64,000 nt of DNA from positions 31,339-95,338 of the forward strand of contig CAVEFO010000003.1 of NCBI GenBank assembly GCA_963615055.1. The letters run 5' to 3'. This document shows, one piece after another, positions 50,344-58,212 of this stretch (the stretch's first letter is position 1; each line of letters begins with the position of its first letter). The notes under the pieces are model-generated. The model was not told the DNA's origin, made no database searches, and worked only from the letters and a program-made list of their open reading frames with translations. The stretch comes from UBA1822 sp963615055 (GTDB lineage Bacteria; Bacillota; Negativicutes; Veillonellales; Dialisteraceae). The translations under genes were made by a program, and so were the position numbers.

Positions 50344-50400
50344 ATAGCTAAAAACCGAGAGCCGACAGCTGTCTTGCACATGATGAAAAAGCCGGCACCC
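50326..50400 (+). repeat. Dispersed intergenic repeat R-C, copy 4
   Basis: GACGACACCGCTTTTTTAAT, AGCTAAAAACCGAGAGCCGA, CAGCTGTCTTGCACATGATG then AAAAAGCCGGCACCC. Confidence 0.65.
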
Positions 50401-50436
50401 ACTTTAGAAAATTTTTTTATGCCGTAAAAAGTTTCA

Positions 50437-50445
50437 TGCTATAAT
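50437..50445 (+). promoter_or_regulatory. Extended -10 promoter of the pseudouridine synthase gene
   Basis: TGCTATAAT, 20 bp before the start codon. Confidence 0.55.
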
Positions 50446-50464
50446 GTTTCCGAAGGAGGGGCCT

Positions 50465-51385
50465 ATGGAGTGGGAGAGGCGCTTGGACGCGGCACATCCG
50501 GCGGTGCAGCTGCGAAATTTTATGCGGCGGGAATGTGGATTTTCCGCATCTTTGTGGAAACGAATCAAATGGGGCGGGACTGTCACGATAAACGGCGTCC
50601 CCGTCCATAATGCGAAAATGACGATTGCGGCCGGCGACGTCGTCCGGTGCACGTGGAGCGAAGAAACGGATATCGTGCCGATTTTTCTTCCGCTCTCCGT
50701 CGTCTATGAGGATGAGGCGCTGCTCATTGTCGACAAACCGGCGGGGATGATGATCCATCCGACGCACAAAAGTCCGCAGGACACGCTGGTGAATGCGGTG
50801 GCCGGGTATTTTTTGGAAAAAGAGGAAACGGCGGGCATTCATCCGATTTATCGGCTGGATCGAAACACGACGGGTCTTGTCGTCGTCGCCAAATCCGCTA
50901 AAATCCAATACGAACTTTCCAAGAGTCACGATTTGATCACGCGGCATTACATCGCCTTCGTTTCCGGACATTTGGAAGAAGCGGCGGGGCGTATCGAGGC
51001 GCCCATCGGCCGCGTCGACGGCAGCTCAGTCGCCTGGCAGGTGCGAGAGGACGGGAAACGCGCGGTGACGGAGTATGAAGTCCTGTCACAAGAAGACGGA
51101 TTCGACGTCGTCCGTCTGCGCCTTTTGACGGGACGCACGCACCAGATTCGCGTCCACATGGCGCATTTGGGACATCCGCTTTTGGGCGATGATTTCTATG
51201 GCGGAAAAACAGATCGTATCGCCCGCCAAGCCCTTCACGCAGCGGACGTTTCTTTCATCCATCCGGTGACGGGGGAGAGGATGGCATTTTCCTTGCCCAT
51301 ACCGGAGGATATGGTGTCCGTTGTCCGTGAACCGTGGACCGTGCGTGAGAAACTTTGTCTGTCATTGAGCTGTGACGGACGGTAA
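50465..51385 (+). CDS. RluA/RluD-family pseudouridine synthase
   Basis: Converts uridine to pseudouridine in rRNA or tRNA. 306 residues: S4-like N-terminal domain (AVQLRNFMRRECGFSASLWKRIKWGG), catalytic Asp in HPIYRLDRNTTGLVVVAKS, RTHQIRVHMAHLGHPLLGDDFYGG. The exact target cannot be told. Start ATG 50465 behind GGAGGGG. The last ~22 residues (SVVREPWTVREKLCLSLSCDGR) have no family counterpart and are encoded by a copy of dispersed repeat R-D. Confidence 0.92.
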   Translation: MEWERRLDAAHPAVQLRNFMRRECGFSASLWKRIKWGGTVTINGVPVHNAKMTIAAGDVVRCTWSEETDIVPIFLPLSVVYEDEALLIVDKPAGMMIHPTHKSPQDTLVNAVAGYFLEKEETAGIHPIYRLDRNTTGLVVVAKSAKIQYELSKSHDLITRHYIAFVSGHLEEAAGRIEAPIGRVDGSSVAWQVREDGKRAVTEYEVLSQEDGFDVVRLRLLTGRTHQIRVHMAHLGHPLLGDDFYGGKTDRIARQALHAADVSFIHPVTGERMAFSLPIPEDMVSVVREPWTVREKLCLSLSCDGR

Positions 51386-51412
51386 ACGGATAACGGATAA
51401 CGGAAGACAGTC
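51314..51412. repeat. Repeat R-D pair spanning the pseudouridine synthase stop codon
   Basis: GTCCGTTGTCCGTGAACCGT at the left is nearly identical to 63753-63773; at the right CGGTAAACGGATAACGGATA. The two parts are imperfect inverted repeats of each other (CCGTTGTCCGT.. against CCGTTATCCGT..), so they could form a stem around the stop codon. Confidence 0.7.
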
Positions 51413-51450
51413 CTGATACTGCCAAAGGAAAATATAAAAGGAGAACTTAA

Positions 51451-52614
51451 ATGTCATTATTTTTCAATGAAAAAGGAAAACAGGAAATTTCTTCTCTTTA
51501 TCAAGAATATCTGCTGCACGCCGTCGCGGGGGATTTGCTTTTGCGCGAAGTGCGCGAGCATCTGTTTTTGACCGATGTCGATCCGGCTTGGATGGATACG
51601 GACGCGCGGGCGGCGGAGTATGTGACGGCGGTCGGATTCGGGGATGCGATACGGGATGCGGTGTATCGGATTTTTGAAGAGGAAGCGGCGGCGCCGTATG
51701 AGGCGCTCATGAAACGGTACACACCTGAGGCGCTGGCGGAAGCACTTTTTGACGCGGCGGCGGTACAGATTCATCGATTGCCGGCGGAAACGGTACTTGA
51801 AAATCCATATTATAAGGCCGTCCGTCCGGTCAAGGGGACAGCGGGGGCGATTTCGCTTTTGACGAGCGATTACGTGCCGTACGAAATGTTTCAAATGTAC
51901 CACGAGGAGCGGCCGCGGGTGTCGCCTTTTGTGACGGCGGATATCGGATTTTTCGAGAAACCGGTGACATTTCCTGTGCTGGAGGAAGACGGGCGTGTGT
52001 GGATGAGCGTCGTACATTCGGAGATTGCGTCCATGGCGGCGGGGATTGCGGCGGCGCACGGGCGCGTCGTGACATTCGGGCTGGGACTCGGTTACTACGC
52101 GTTCATGGCGGCGGCGAAGGACGACGTCTCGCACGTCACGGTGATCGAGAGAAATCCGGATGTGATCGCGCTTTTTGAAACTTACATCCTGCCGCAATTT
52201 CCTTTTGCGGAGAAAATTAAAATCATTGAGGCCGACGCATTTCAATTTTTGGAGGAAACAGAGGACGGCGCCTACGATTTCGGATACGCGGATTTCTGGG
52301 AGGGCACGGAAGACGGCACGCTTTTGTATTTGAAATTTTTACAAAAGGCGAAGCGATTTGCGAAGACGAAATTTGCGTACTGGATCGAAAGTGTTTTTAT
52401 TGACGCGTATTTTCGTCCGGCGGCGCTCGCCTGTTTCCGGCGGGCCTCCGGGTGGGAGTCGTTTCCGTTTGAAACGCCGAAGGACATTCGTCGCTTGCAG
52501 GAAAATTTTGCGAATTTCCTGTCGGAGCGCGTGCCTTCTGTTGACAATCCGCGCGTGTTTCTGTCGGGTCAAAATTTGACGACATTCGTCCGCGAGTGGG
52601 CAATGAGGGGATAA
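51451..52614 (+). CDS. Class I SAM-dependent methyltransferase-fold protein of unknown role
   Basis: 387 residues, cytoplasmic. The N-terminal 190 residues are helical (KGKQEISSLYQEYLLHAVAGDLLLREVREHL..) and unfamiliar. From about 200 on there is a Rossmann SAM-binding core: VVTFGLGLGYYAFMAA (motif I), VTVIERNPDVIALFE (motif II with acidic end) and KIIEADAFQFLEE (motif III), similar to spermidine synthase-like proteins. No catalytic NPPY or PC motif. It is 1 bp before the HAD gene and certainly shares its transcript. AGGAGAA precedes the ATG. Confidence 0.7.
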   Translation: MSLFFNEKGKQEISSLYQEYLLHAVAGDLLLREVREHLFLTDVDPAWMDTDARAAEYVTAVGFGDAIRDAVYRIFEEEAAAPYEALMKRYTPEALAEALFDAAAVQIHRLPAETVLENPYYKAVRPVKGTAGAISLLTSDYVPYEMFQMYHEERPRVSPFVTADIGFFEKPVTFPVLEEDGRVWMSVVHSEIASMAAGIAAAHGRVVTFGLGLGYYAFMAAAKDDVSHVTVIERNPDVIALFETYILPQFPFAEKIKIIEADAFQFLEETEDGAYDFGYADFWEGTEDGTLLYLKFLQKAKRFAKTKFAYWIESVFIDAYFRPAALACFRRASGWESFPFETPKDIRRLQENFANFLSERVPSVDNPRVFLSGQNLTTFVREWAMRG

Positions 52615-52615
52615 A

Positions 52616-53773
52616 ATGAAAAAAATTATTTTTGATGTGGACGGTGTGCTTTTAAGTGAGCAGCGATTTTTCGATGTGTCGGGGCTCACGGTCTGGGAGA
52701 TGCTTTTCGGCCAAAATTGTCTGGGACTTCCGACGGAGGGCGAAGATTTCGACGCGACATCCGTGACGGACGGGCAAATCGCGGCGATTCGAGCGCGCGC
52801 TTTCGGGCAAGAATCGCTCTTTTCGTGGCTCGTTTCTCGCGGGATCAATTCCAATTGGGATATGGTGCACGCGCATCTGGTGACGACATTTGCGCTGATG
52901 GTAGAGACGTATCGCAAGCGGACGGGCGGCGACGTACTGGCGCTTTCTTTCGAGACGGAAGCGGATTTGAAACGGGCGGGCGCGCTTCTCATGGGGCTTC
53001 CGTTGCCGAAAGCTTCGGACATTTTGGTTTTCTGGGAAACCCATCTGGAGGGTACGGTCGGCGCGGACGTCTTGGCGAAATTGTCGGATGCCGTCGCTCC
53101 GATATTCGGAGAAGTGCCGGCGTGGAGCCGTCCGGGTTCCGCTTTTTGGCGGATGCATACAGAGCTCTTTCAGGCGTGGTACTGGGGCGACGATGAATTT
53201 ATTCGTTTCCACGGACGCGTCCCATTTTGTCCCGGGAAGACAGGATTTTTACAATCGGAAATTCCGCTCGCGCCCAAGGAGGCGGTTGCGGCGCTTTTTC
53301 GACGGTTGAAAGAAAACGGGTGGGACATCGCCGTCGCGACGGGGCGGATGCGAAACGAAGTCGAGATCGCTTTTCGCGCCCTCGGCTGGTTGGCGGCTTT
53401 TGATCCGCAGTACATAGCCACGGCGACGGACGCGGAAGAAGCGGCGAAAACTTTGGGCATCGATGTCCCGGGGAAACCGCATCCTTTCCTGTACGAATGT
53501 GCGGCACACGGAAGACGCCCGGAAAACTACGCGGCGTATGCGGCCGGCACGGAGACAGTCGCAGCGGGCGATACAGTCTACGTCATCGGCGATACCTACG
53601 CGGACATCCTTGGCGCAAGAGCCATCGGCGCCAAACCCATCGGCGTCCTGACGGGACTCTTGGGCGCACGGGCGGCGGAGATGTTTCAAAAAGAAGGCGT
53701 GCCGTATGTGGCGCGGGTGACGGAGATTGAGAGTACATTGATAAAGGGGCTGAAAAAGCTTAATAAGGCTTAA
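52616..53773 (+). CDS. HAD-family phosphatase with a large cap domain
   Basis: 385 residues. Motif I FDVDGVLLSEQR with both Asp, motif II AVATGRM, motif III Lys in PGKPHPFLYECA, motif IV IGDTYADILGA. About 230 residues between motifs I and II form an unusually large cap, with a Phe/Trp-rich stretch (SAFWRMHTELFQAWYWGDDEF). The substrate is unknown. Its pairing with the methyltransferase-fold protein is the only context. The last residues (LIKGLKKLNKA) are encoded inside repeat R-E. Confidence 0.82.
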   Translation: MKKIIFDVDGVLLSEQRFFDVSGLTVWEMLFGQNCLGLPTEGEDFDATSVTDGQIAAIRARAFGQESLFSWLVSRGINSNWDMVHAHLVTTFALMVETYRKRTGGDVLALSFETEADLKRAGALLMGLPLPKASDILVFWETHLEGTVGADVLAKLSDAVAPIFGEVPAWSRPGSAFWRMHTELFQAWYWGDDEFIRFHGRVPFCPGKTGFLQSEIPLAPKEAVAALFRRLKENGWDIAVATGRMRNEVEIAFRALGWLAAFDPQYIATATDAEEAAKTLGIDVPGKPHPFLYECAAHGRRPENYAAYAAGTETVAAGDTVYVIGDTYADILGARAIGAKPIGVLTGLLGARAAEMFQKEGVPYVARVTEIESTLIKGLKKLNKA

Positions 53774-53832
53774 TAAGGATTGAAATGACTTGAAATGGCT
53801 TGAAACGGCTTGAAACGCTTGAAAGCGCTTGA
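53741..53832 (+). repeat. Short-period repeat R-E, copy 2
   Basis: AAAGCTTAATAAGGCTTAAT, AAGGATTGAAATGACTTGAA, ATGGCTTGAAACGGCTTGAA: period about 10-11 bp. It begins in the HAD coding region. Most of the 314 bp gap to the next gene is this repeat and the terminator below. Confidence 0.7.
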
Positions 53833-53922
53833 TCATGGCAGGCGTTTTGCTGCCTGTGAAATAGGAACCGCTCTTGGAAGGAGTTTTTGCAGGTCGGTTT
53901 TTGAAAATCGGAATATGGAAAC

Positions 53923-53964
53923 GAGAGGGGAACGGATGCCGGGGCACGGTTTCCTCTTTTTTTG
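53923..53964 (+). terminator. Terminator after the HAD gene
   Basis: GAGAGGGGAAC / GTTTCCTCT imperfect stem followed by TTTTTTT. Confidence 0.55.
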
Positions 53965-53999
53965 TGGCTTACAAATCATTAGACGGGAATTAAAAGGCG

Positions 54000-54008
54000 T
54001 GGTAAGAT
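54000..54008 (+). promoter_or_regulatory. Possible extended -10 for the ECF cluster
   Basis: TGGTAAGAT, 80 bp before the first gene of the cluster. Confidence 0.35.
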
Positions 54009-54087
54009 AAGAAATGAAAAGATGAAATTTTGGGTGCGGTTTGGGGACCAAGAAATATTTTAACGAGTCCACACGTGGAGAATAGGA

Positions 54088-55713
54088 ATGATGAAGAAGG
54101 TTTGGGCGCTTTGTCTGCTTTTGTTTTGGCCGTTTTGGGCGGCGCGGGCGGAAACGGTTGTCACGGTTTCGTTTCCCTATTCGCTGACGGAGGCGGCGCC
54201 GACGGTCCCGCAAGGCTCGACGCAGCTTTTGTATATCGCGGTCGAGCACGGAAATGTGCCGCGTGAAGAGTTGCTGCACATTTCCGTGGAGCTGCCGGAG
54301 GGCTTTACGGCGGAGGCGGGAAACAGCTGGGCGGCAGACGGACGGCGGGCGGAGACGGAGCTTTTGCTTCCGGCCGATTACGGGCAGCGGATGGCGGTGC
54401 TTTCGGTCGCGGCGGCTGAAGAAGCGGCGGTCGGGACGCACACGGCGTGCGTGACGTTTTCCGGAGCGGGCCTTTCGGAAACGAAGGAAATCTCTTTTGC
54501 GGCAGTGTCGGGAGAGAGGGGCAAAGCGGAGAAGACGGGCGCGGCAAAACAGAAAAAATCGCTCGGCTGGTACATTCAAAGTGTCGTGACGCCTGTTTCC
54601 GCCGACGGGACGCGGCAAAGCGGCGCGGAGCAAAATACGCTGTATGTGCGCGATGTGCAGCTGGAAAATATCCGTCATCGGCTGACGGGCGGCGGTGCGG
54701 TGGATTGGGGCGCGGCCTTTTCCGAGCCGGCGACGTATGTGCTGGCCGAGCTGCGCAATCCGAAAAAAGATGTGCGGAGCCTGCGTTTCCGCGCGGAGCT
54801 TGTCGACAGAAAGACGGGAACAGCCGTGCCGGGACTCGTGACGCCGTCCGCGCACGCAGGTATTTCGGCGCCGGCGACGGAAGGTGCGACGGAAGCGGTG
54901 ATTGCGCTTGACGGACATGTCGTGCAGGGCGTCGTGCTTCCGCTCTACGTCGATCCGTTCAAAATCGAGGAGGGCGATTACAGCCTCAAGACGACGGTGT
55001 GGGACGAGAACAGCTCGCGCACGAATGAATCGCCGCTCACGATTGTGAAAAAACGGAATGTGGGATTTTTCGCGCTGGCCGTTGCGACGATTTGCGCGCT
55101 CGGCATTTTGCTGTTTTCGGGGAAACTGTGCCGCCGGATTCGGACGCTCGGCGCCGGCGGAGACATTGCGGTCGCGCTCTTTGCCTCGCTTGCTTTCGGC
55201 AGTGTCGTGCTGCCCGTGACGCTTTTGGGTGATTTTCTCCATGTCTTTTTGGGGCCGTTTTCCTCACTCGTGACGGGACTTTTATCCGGCGTGCTGCAGT
55301 ATCTGCTCCTTTTCGCGCTGCTGACGCTGTTTCGTCGGCCGGGCGTCGCGGCGCTTTTCTTCCTGATGAAATGGCTTCTGGCCGGTATTCTTTTCGGTCG
55401 TTTCACTCCGGTCGCGGCGCTGAATTACGCGGTATACATCGGCATTTTGGAAACGGTGCTCTATGCGTCCGGTTTCTACCGGGGCGAGGAAATTTCCAAG
55501 ACGCGGCTTCTCTTGACGGCGCTCTTGGCCGGGGTCGCGGATATGGCGATCACGTTTCTCAATTTGGAGCAGCTGATGTTCTTTTATCGGCTGTATTACG
55601 CAGATTGGTTCATCGGCCTTTTTGTCCTTGTGAATGGCCTCGTCTACAGCAGCCTCGGGGCGTTTCTCGGCATGAAACTCGGGAAAAAATTGTCGGGGGT
55701 GATGAGCCAATGA
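54088..55713 (+). CDS. Large extracytoplasmic domain fused to an ECF S-component-like membrane domain
   Basis: 541 residues. Signal peptide (KKVWALCLLLFWPFWAARA), about 300 residues of beta-rich extracytoplasmic sequence (NEW1/Ig-like alternation: TVVTVSFPYSLTEA, LLHISVELPEGFTAEAG, YVLAELRNPKKDVRSLRFRAELVDRKTG, GDYSLKTTVWDENSSRTNESPL), a first membrane helix near 334-352, then about six further hydrophobic segments (VALFASLAFGSVVLPVTLLG, FLGPFSSLVTGLLSGVLQYLLLF, VAALFFLMKWLLAGILFG and more) with the size and Gly pattern of an ECF substrate-binding S component. The ECF ATPase and T genes follow with overlaps. Ordinary S components are ~180-220 residues without such a domain. Substrate unknown. 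Confidence 0.7.
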   Translation: MMKKVWALCLLLFWPFWAARAETVVTVSFPYSLTEAAPTVPQGSTQLLYIAVEHGNVPREELLHISVELPEGFTAEAGNSWAADGRRAETELLLPADYGQRMAVLSVAAAEEAAVGTHTACVTFSGAGLSETKEISFAAVSGERGKAEKTGAAKQKKSLGWYIQSVVTPVSADGTRQSGAEQNTLYVRDVQLENIRHRLTGGGAVDWGAAFSEPATYVLAELRNPKKDVRSLRFRAELVDRKTGTAVPGLVTPSAHAGISAPATEGATEAVIALDGHVVQGVVLPLYVDPFKIEEGDYSLKTTVWDENSSRTNESPLTIVKKRNVGFFALAVATICALGILLFSGKLCRRIRTLGAGGDIAVALFASLAFGSVVLPVTLLGDFLHVFLGPFSSLVTGLLSGVLQYLLLFALLTLFRRPGVAALFFLMKWLLAGILFGRFTPVAALNYAVYIGILETVLYASGFYRGEEISKTRLLLTALLAGVADMAITFLNLEQLMFFYRLYYADWFIGLFVLVNGLVYSSLGAFLGMKLGKKLSGVMSQ

Positions 55714-57350
55714 TGCTGGAAATTAAAAATTTTTCGTGTCGGTATCGGACGCGGAAAAAGGAAACGCTTGCGGCGCTCTCGCTTTCGCTTTCCGAAGGGG
55801 ACATGGTGCTCTTGGCCGGGAAGAGCGGCTGCGGGAAATCGACGCTCATCAAGGCCATCACGAGGCTTTTGGGGGACGGCGCGGAAACAGCGGGACAAAT
55901 TCTTTTTGACGGGCGCGACCTCCTTTCGATGACGCCGGAGGATATCGGGCTCTCGGTCGGCGCGGTGTACCAGACGCCGGATGATCAGCTCTTTGCGATG
56001 ACGGTCGCGGATGAAGTGGGGTTCGCGCTGGAAAATCGCGGGGAGGCACCGGAGAAAGTGGCGCGGGAAGTGGCGCTTGCGCTTGAAAAAACGGGGCTGG
56101 CGGGCTTGGAGGCGCGCAGCATTCACGCGCTTTCCGGCGGGCAGCGGCAGCGATTGGCGCTCGCGTCGGTCCTCGTCACACATCCCAGACTTTTGATTTT
56201 GGATGAGCCGGTCTCGCAGATGAATCCGCAGGGCGTCACGGAATTTTTGGCGTTGCTTCGCCGTTTGCACGAAGAGGACGGCATGACGATTTTGGTCGCC
56301 GAGCATCGCGTGAATGAATTGGCTGAAACGTTTCCGCGGCTCGCATTGATGCATGAAGGGCGTTTCGTGTACGACGGACCGACGGAGGGCGCGTGGGAGA
56401 CGGTGGGCGATTCGGCGGTGTACGGACTTCGCGAGCCGCAGACGGTGCGTCTTTCGCGGCAGCTCTCCCTTCCCGTCCTGACGTCGGACATCGAAAAGAC
56501 CGCCGAGGCTATTCGCGCCTCCGGCCGTTTGGATACAGACAGGAAACAGGAAGAGGAGACGGCGTTTCCGAAACGATCCCGCGAGCCGTTTCTTGTCTGC
56601 GAAAATGTCTGTTACACCTATCAGGGGGCGAAGGAAGAGACACTGCACGGGATTTCCTTTACGCTGGGGAAAGGCGGTCTCTACGCGGTCATGGGCGAAA
56701 ACGGCGCCGGGAAATCCACGCTGATGAATTTGCTGGCCGGATTGGAGGAGCCGAGCGAGGGGCGTATTTCCTTGGGAGGCGTCCCGATGACGCGCGCGCT
56801 TTCGCAAGCGGGCTATATGCGGCAGGAAGCGGATTTGATGCTTTTGACCGATTCCGTCGCCGAGGAAATTTGCTGGAAGAATGATATGCTTTCGGAAGAT
56901 GAATTGGATTCGCTGCTGCGGACATTGCGGCTCCGTCACTATCAATATGATTTTCCGCCGTCGCTTTCCAAGGGGCAACGCCTCCGCTGCGTGTTCGGCG
57001 CGATTTTGGCGCGGCGCGATCACGCACTTCTGCTTTTGGACGAGCCGACGACGGGGCAGGATCGGGACAGTCTCTCCGAGCTGCAGCGCCTTTTGCAATG
57101 GGCGGCGGCAGAAGGGCGGACGGTTCTTTTCATCACGCATGATCTTGAAATGGCGGCGGAGATCGCTGACGAAGTCCTGCTGCTTTCCGAAGGAAAACTC
57201 CTCGCTGCCGGTTCGCCGCATGATATTCTGTCCGACCGCGCCCTTTTGGAAAGGAGCGGTCTTGCCGTGCCGCCCATGCTGCGGCTTTCGGAAATCTTAG
57301 GGATTCCGCCCTGCATCACGGTGGAGGAGGTGACGCGCTATGTCCTTTAG
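55710..57350 (+). CDS. ECF transporter ATPase, two ABC domains fused (EcfA-EcfA')
   Basis: 546 residues holding two complete ABC domains. First: Walker A AGKSGCGKSTL, Q-loop VYQTPDDQLFAMTV, signature LSGGQRQRLALA, Walker B LLILDEPVSQMNP. Second (from about 295): GENGAGKSTLMN, signature LSKGQRLRCVFG, Walker B LLLLDEPTTGQD, H-loop FITHDLEMA. The Q-helix PDDQLFAM is typical of ECF ATPases. The fusion makes a self-sufficient A-A' pair. Start ATG 55710 overlaps the preceding stop; the longer frame is a shadow. Overlaps the T gene by 11 bp. Confidence 0.93.
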   Translation: MMLEIKNFSCRYRTRKKETLAALSLSLSEGDMVLLAGKSGCGKSTLIKAITRLLGDGAETAGQILFDGRDLLSMTPEDIGLSVGAVYQTPDDQLFAMTVADEVGFALENRGEAPEKVAREVALALEKTGLAGLEARSIHALSGGQRQRLALASVLVTHPRLLILDEPVSQMNPQGVTEFLALLRRLHEEDGMTILVAEHRVNELAETFPRLALMHEGRFVYDGPTEGAWETVGDSAVYGLREPQTVRLSRQLSLPVLTSDIEKTAEAIRASGRLDTDRKQEEETAFPKRSREPFLVCENVCYTYQGAKEETLHGISFTLGKGGLYAVMGENGAGKSTLMNLLAGLEEPSEGRISLGGVPMTRALSQAGYMRQEADLMLLTDSVAEEICWKNDMLSEDELDSLLRTLRLRHYQYDFPPSLSKGQRLRCVFGAILARRDHALLLLDEPTTGQDRDSLSELQRLLQWAAAEGRTVLFITHDLEMAAEIADEVLLLSEGKLLAAGSPHDILSDRALLERSGLAVPPMLRLSEILGIPPCITVEEVTRYVL

Positions 57351-58212
57351 ACAACTGTGGGAAGGCGGCAGCGGGGATTCTGTCATCGCGCGGCTGGATG
57401 GACGGACGAAACTTTGTTTCCTGTTTTTATTCGCCGTGCTGATGATTTTGGCGGACAATCCGCGCACGCTTTTTGTCCTCTTTTCCTTCTCCGTGGCGCT
57501 GCACGGATTGGCCGGGACGCCGTCGTACAAATGGCGCGCGCTCTGCCTTTTCCTGCTGCTCGCGCTGTGGGGCTCCGTCGCCAGCCAAGCGCTTTTCTTT
57601 GCGCAATACCCGAAAACGCCGCTCGTGACGCTCATCCCGCCTACGTTTCCCGTCTTGGGACCCTTGACGGACGGGCTGTATATTTATCGCGAAGGCATCA
57701 TTTACGGCGCGGTGCAGGGGATGCGCTCCGCCGCGCTCCTCTCCATGGGGCTCCTCCTTTGCTGGACGAGCGACCCGCGCGAACTTTTGCGAAGCCTTAC
57801 CTCGTGGCATCTCTCTCCGCAAGCGGCTTTCATGCTCGTCACGGCCATTCGTTTCTTTCCCGTGCTCGCGGCGGAAGCGGGGGAAGTCCTCGTAGCGCTG
57901 CGCCTTCGGAGCGGAAAACAAAGCGGGCGCCGCGCGGGCATTCGCTACCTGCCCTACATGATCAAGCCGCTTTTGACGCGTTGCCTTCGCCGTTCCCAGA
58001 CACTGGCGCTCTCCGTCGTCTCGCGCGGTCTCTTTCTGGCCGGGAAACAGAGCGTATCGCCGTGGGACATGCGCGAAAAAGCGGTCTGTTTCCTCTTTTT
58101 CCTTCTCGTCCTTTTGGCCGGCGCCGGAAAAATTCTCTACGCATTGGCCGGGGAAGGCCTGTATATCGGTGCATTCCGCACATTGTATGATTGGACGAAG
58201 CTGTATTTATGA
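57340..58212 (+). CDS. ECF transporter T component (CbiQ/EcfT family)
   Basis: 290 residues: N-terminal SVIARLDGRTKLCFLFLFAVLMILAD (family-typical), several membrane segments, and the two cytoplasmic coupling helices VLVALRLRSGKQSGRR and TLALSVVSRGLFLAG carrying Arg-x-Gly motifs that contact the ATPases. With the fused ATPase and the S-like protein it makes a dedicated (group I) ECF transporter. Overlaps the propeller gene by 4 bp. Confidence 0.92.
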   Translation: MSFRQLWEGGSGDSVIARLDGRTKLCFLFLFAVLMILADNPRTLFVLFSFSVALHGLAGTPSYKWRALCLFLLLALWGSVASQALFFAQYPKTPLVTLIPPTFPVLGPLTDGLYIYREGIIYGAVQGMRSAALLSMGLLLCWTSDPRELLRSLTSWHLSPQAAFMLVTAIRFFPVLAAEAGEVLVALRLRSGKQSGRRAGIRYLPYMIKPLLTRCLRRSQTLALSVVSRGLFLAGKQSVSPWDMREKAVCFLFFLLVLLAGAGKILYALAGEGLYIGAFRTLYDWTKLYL

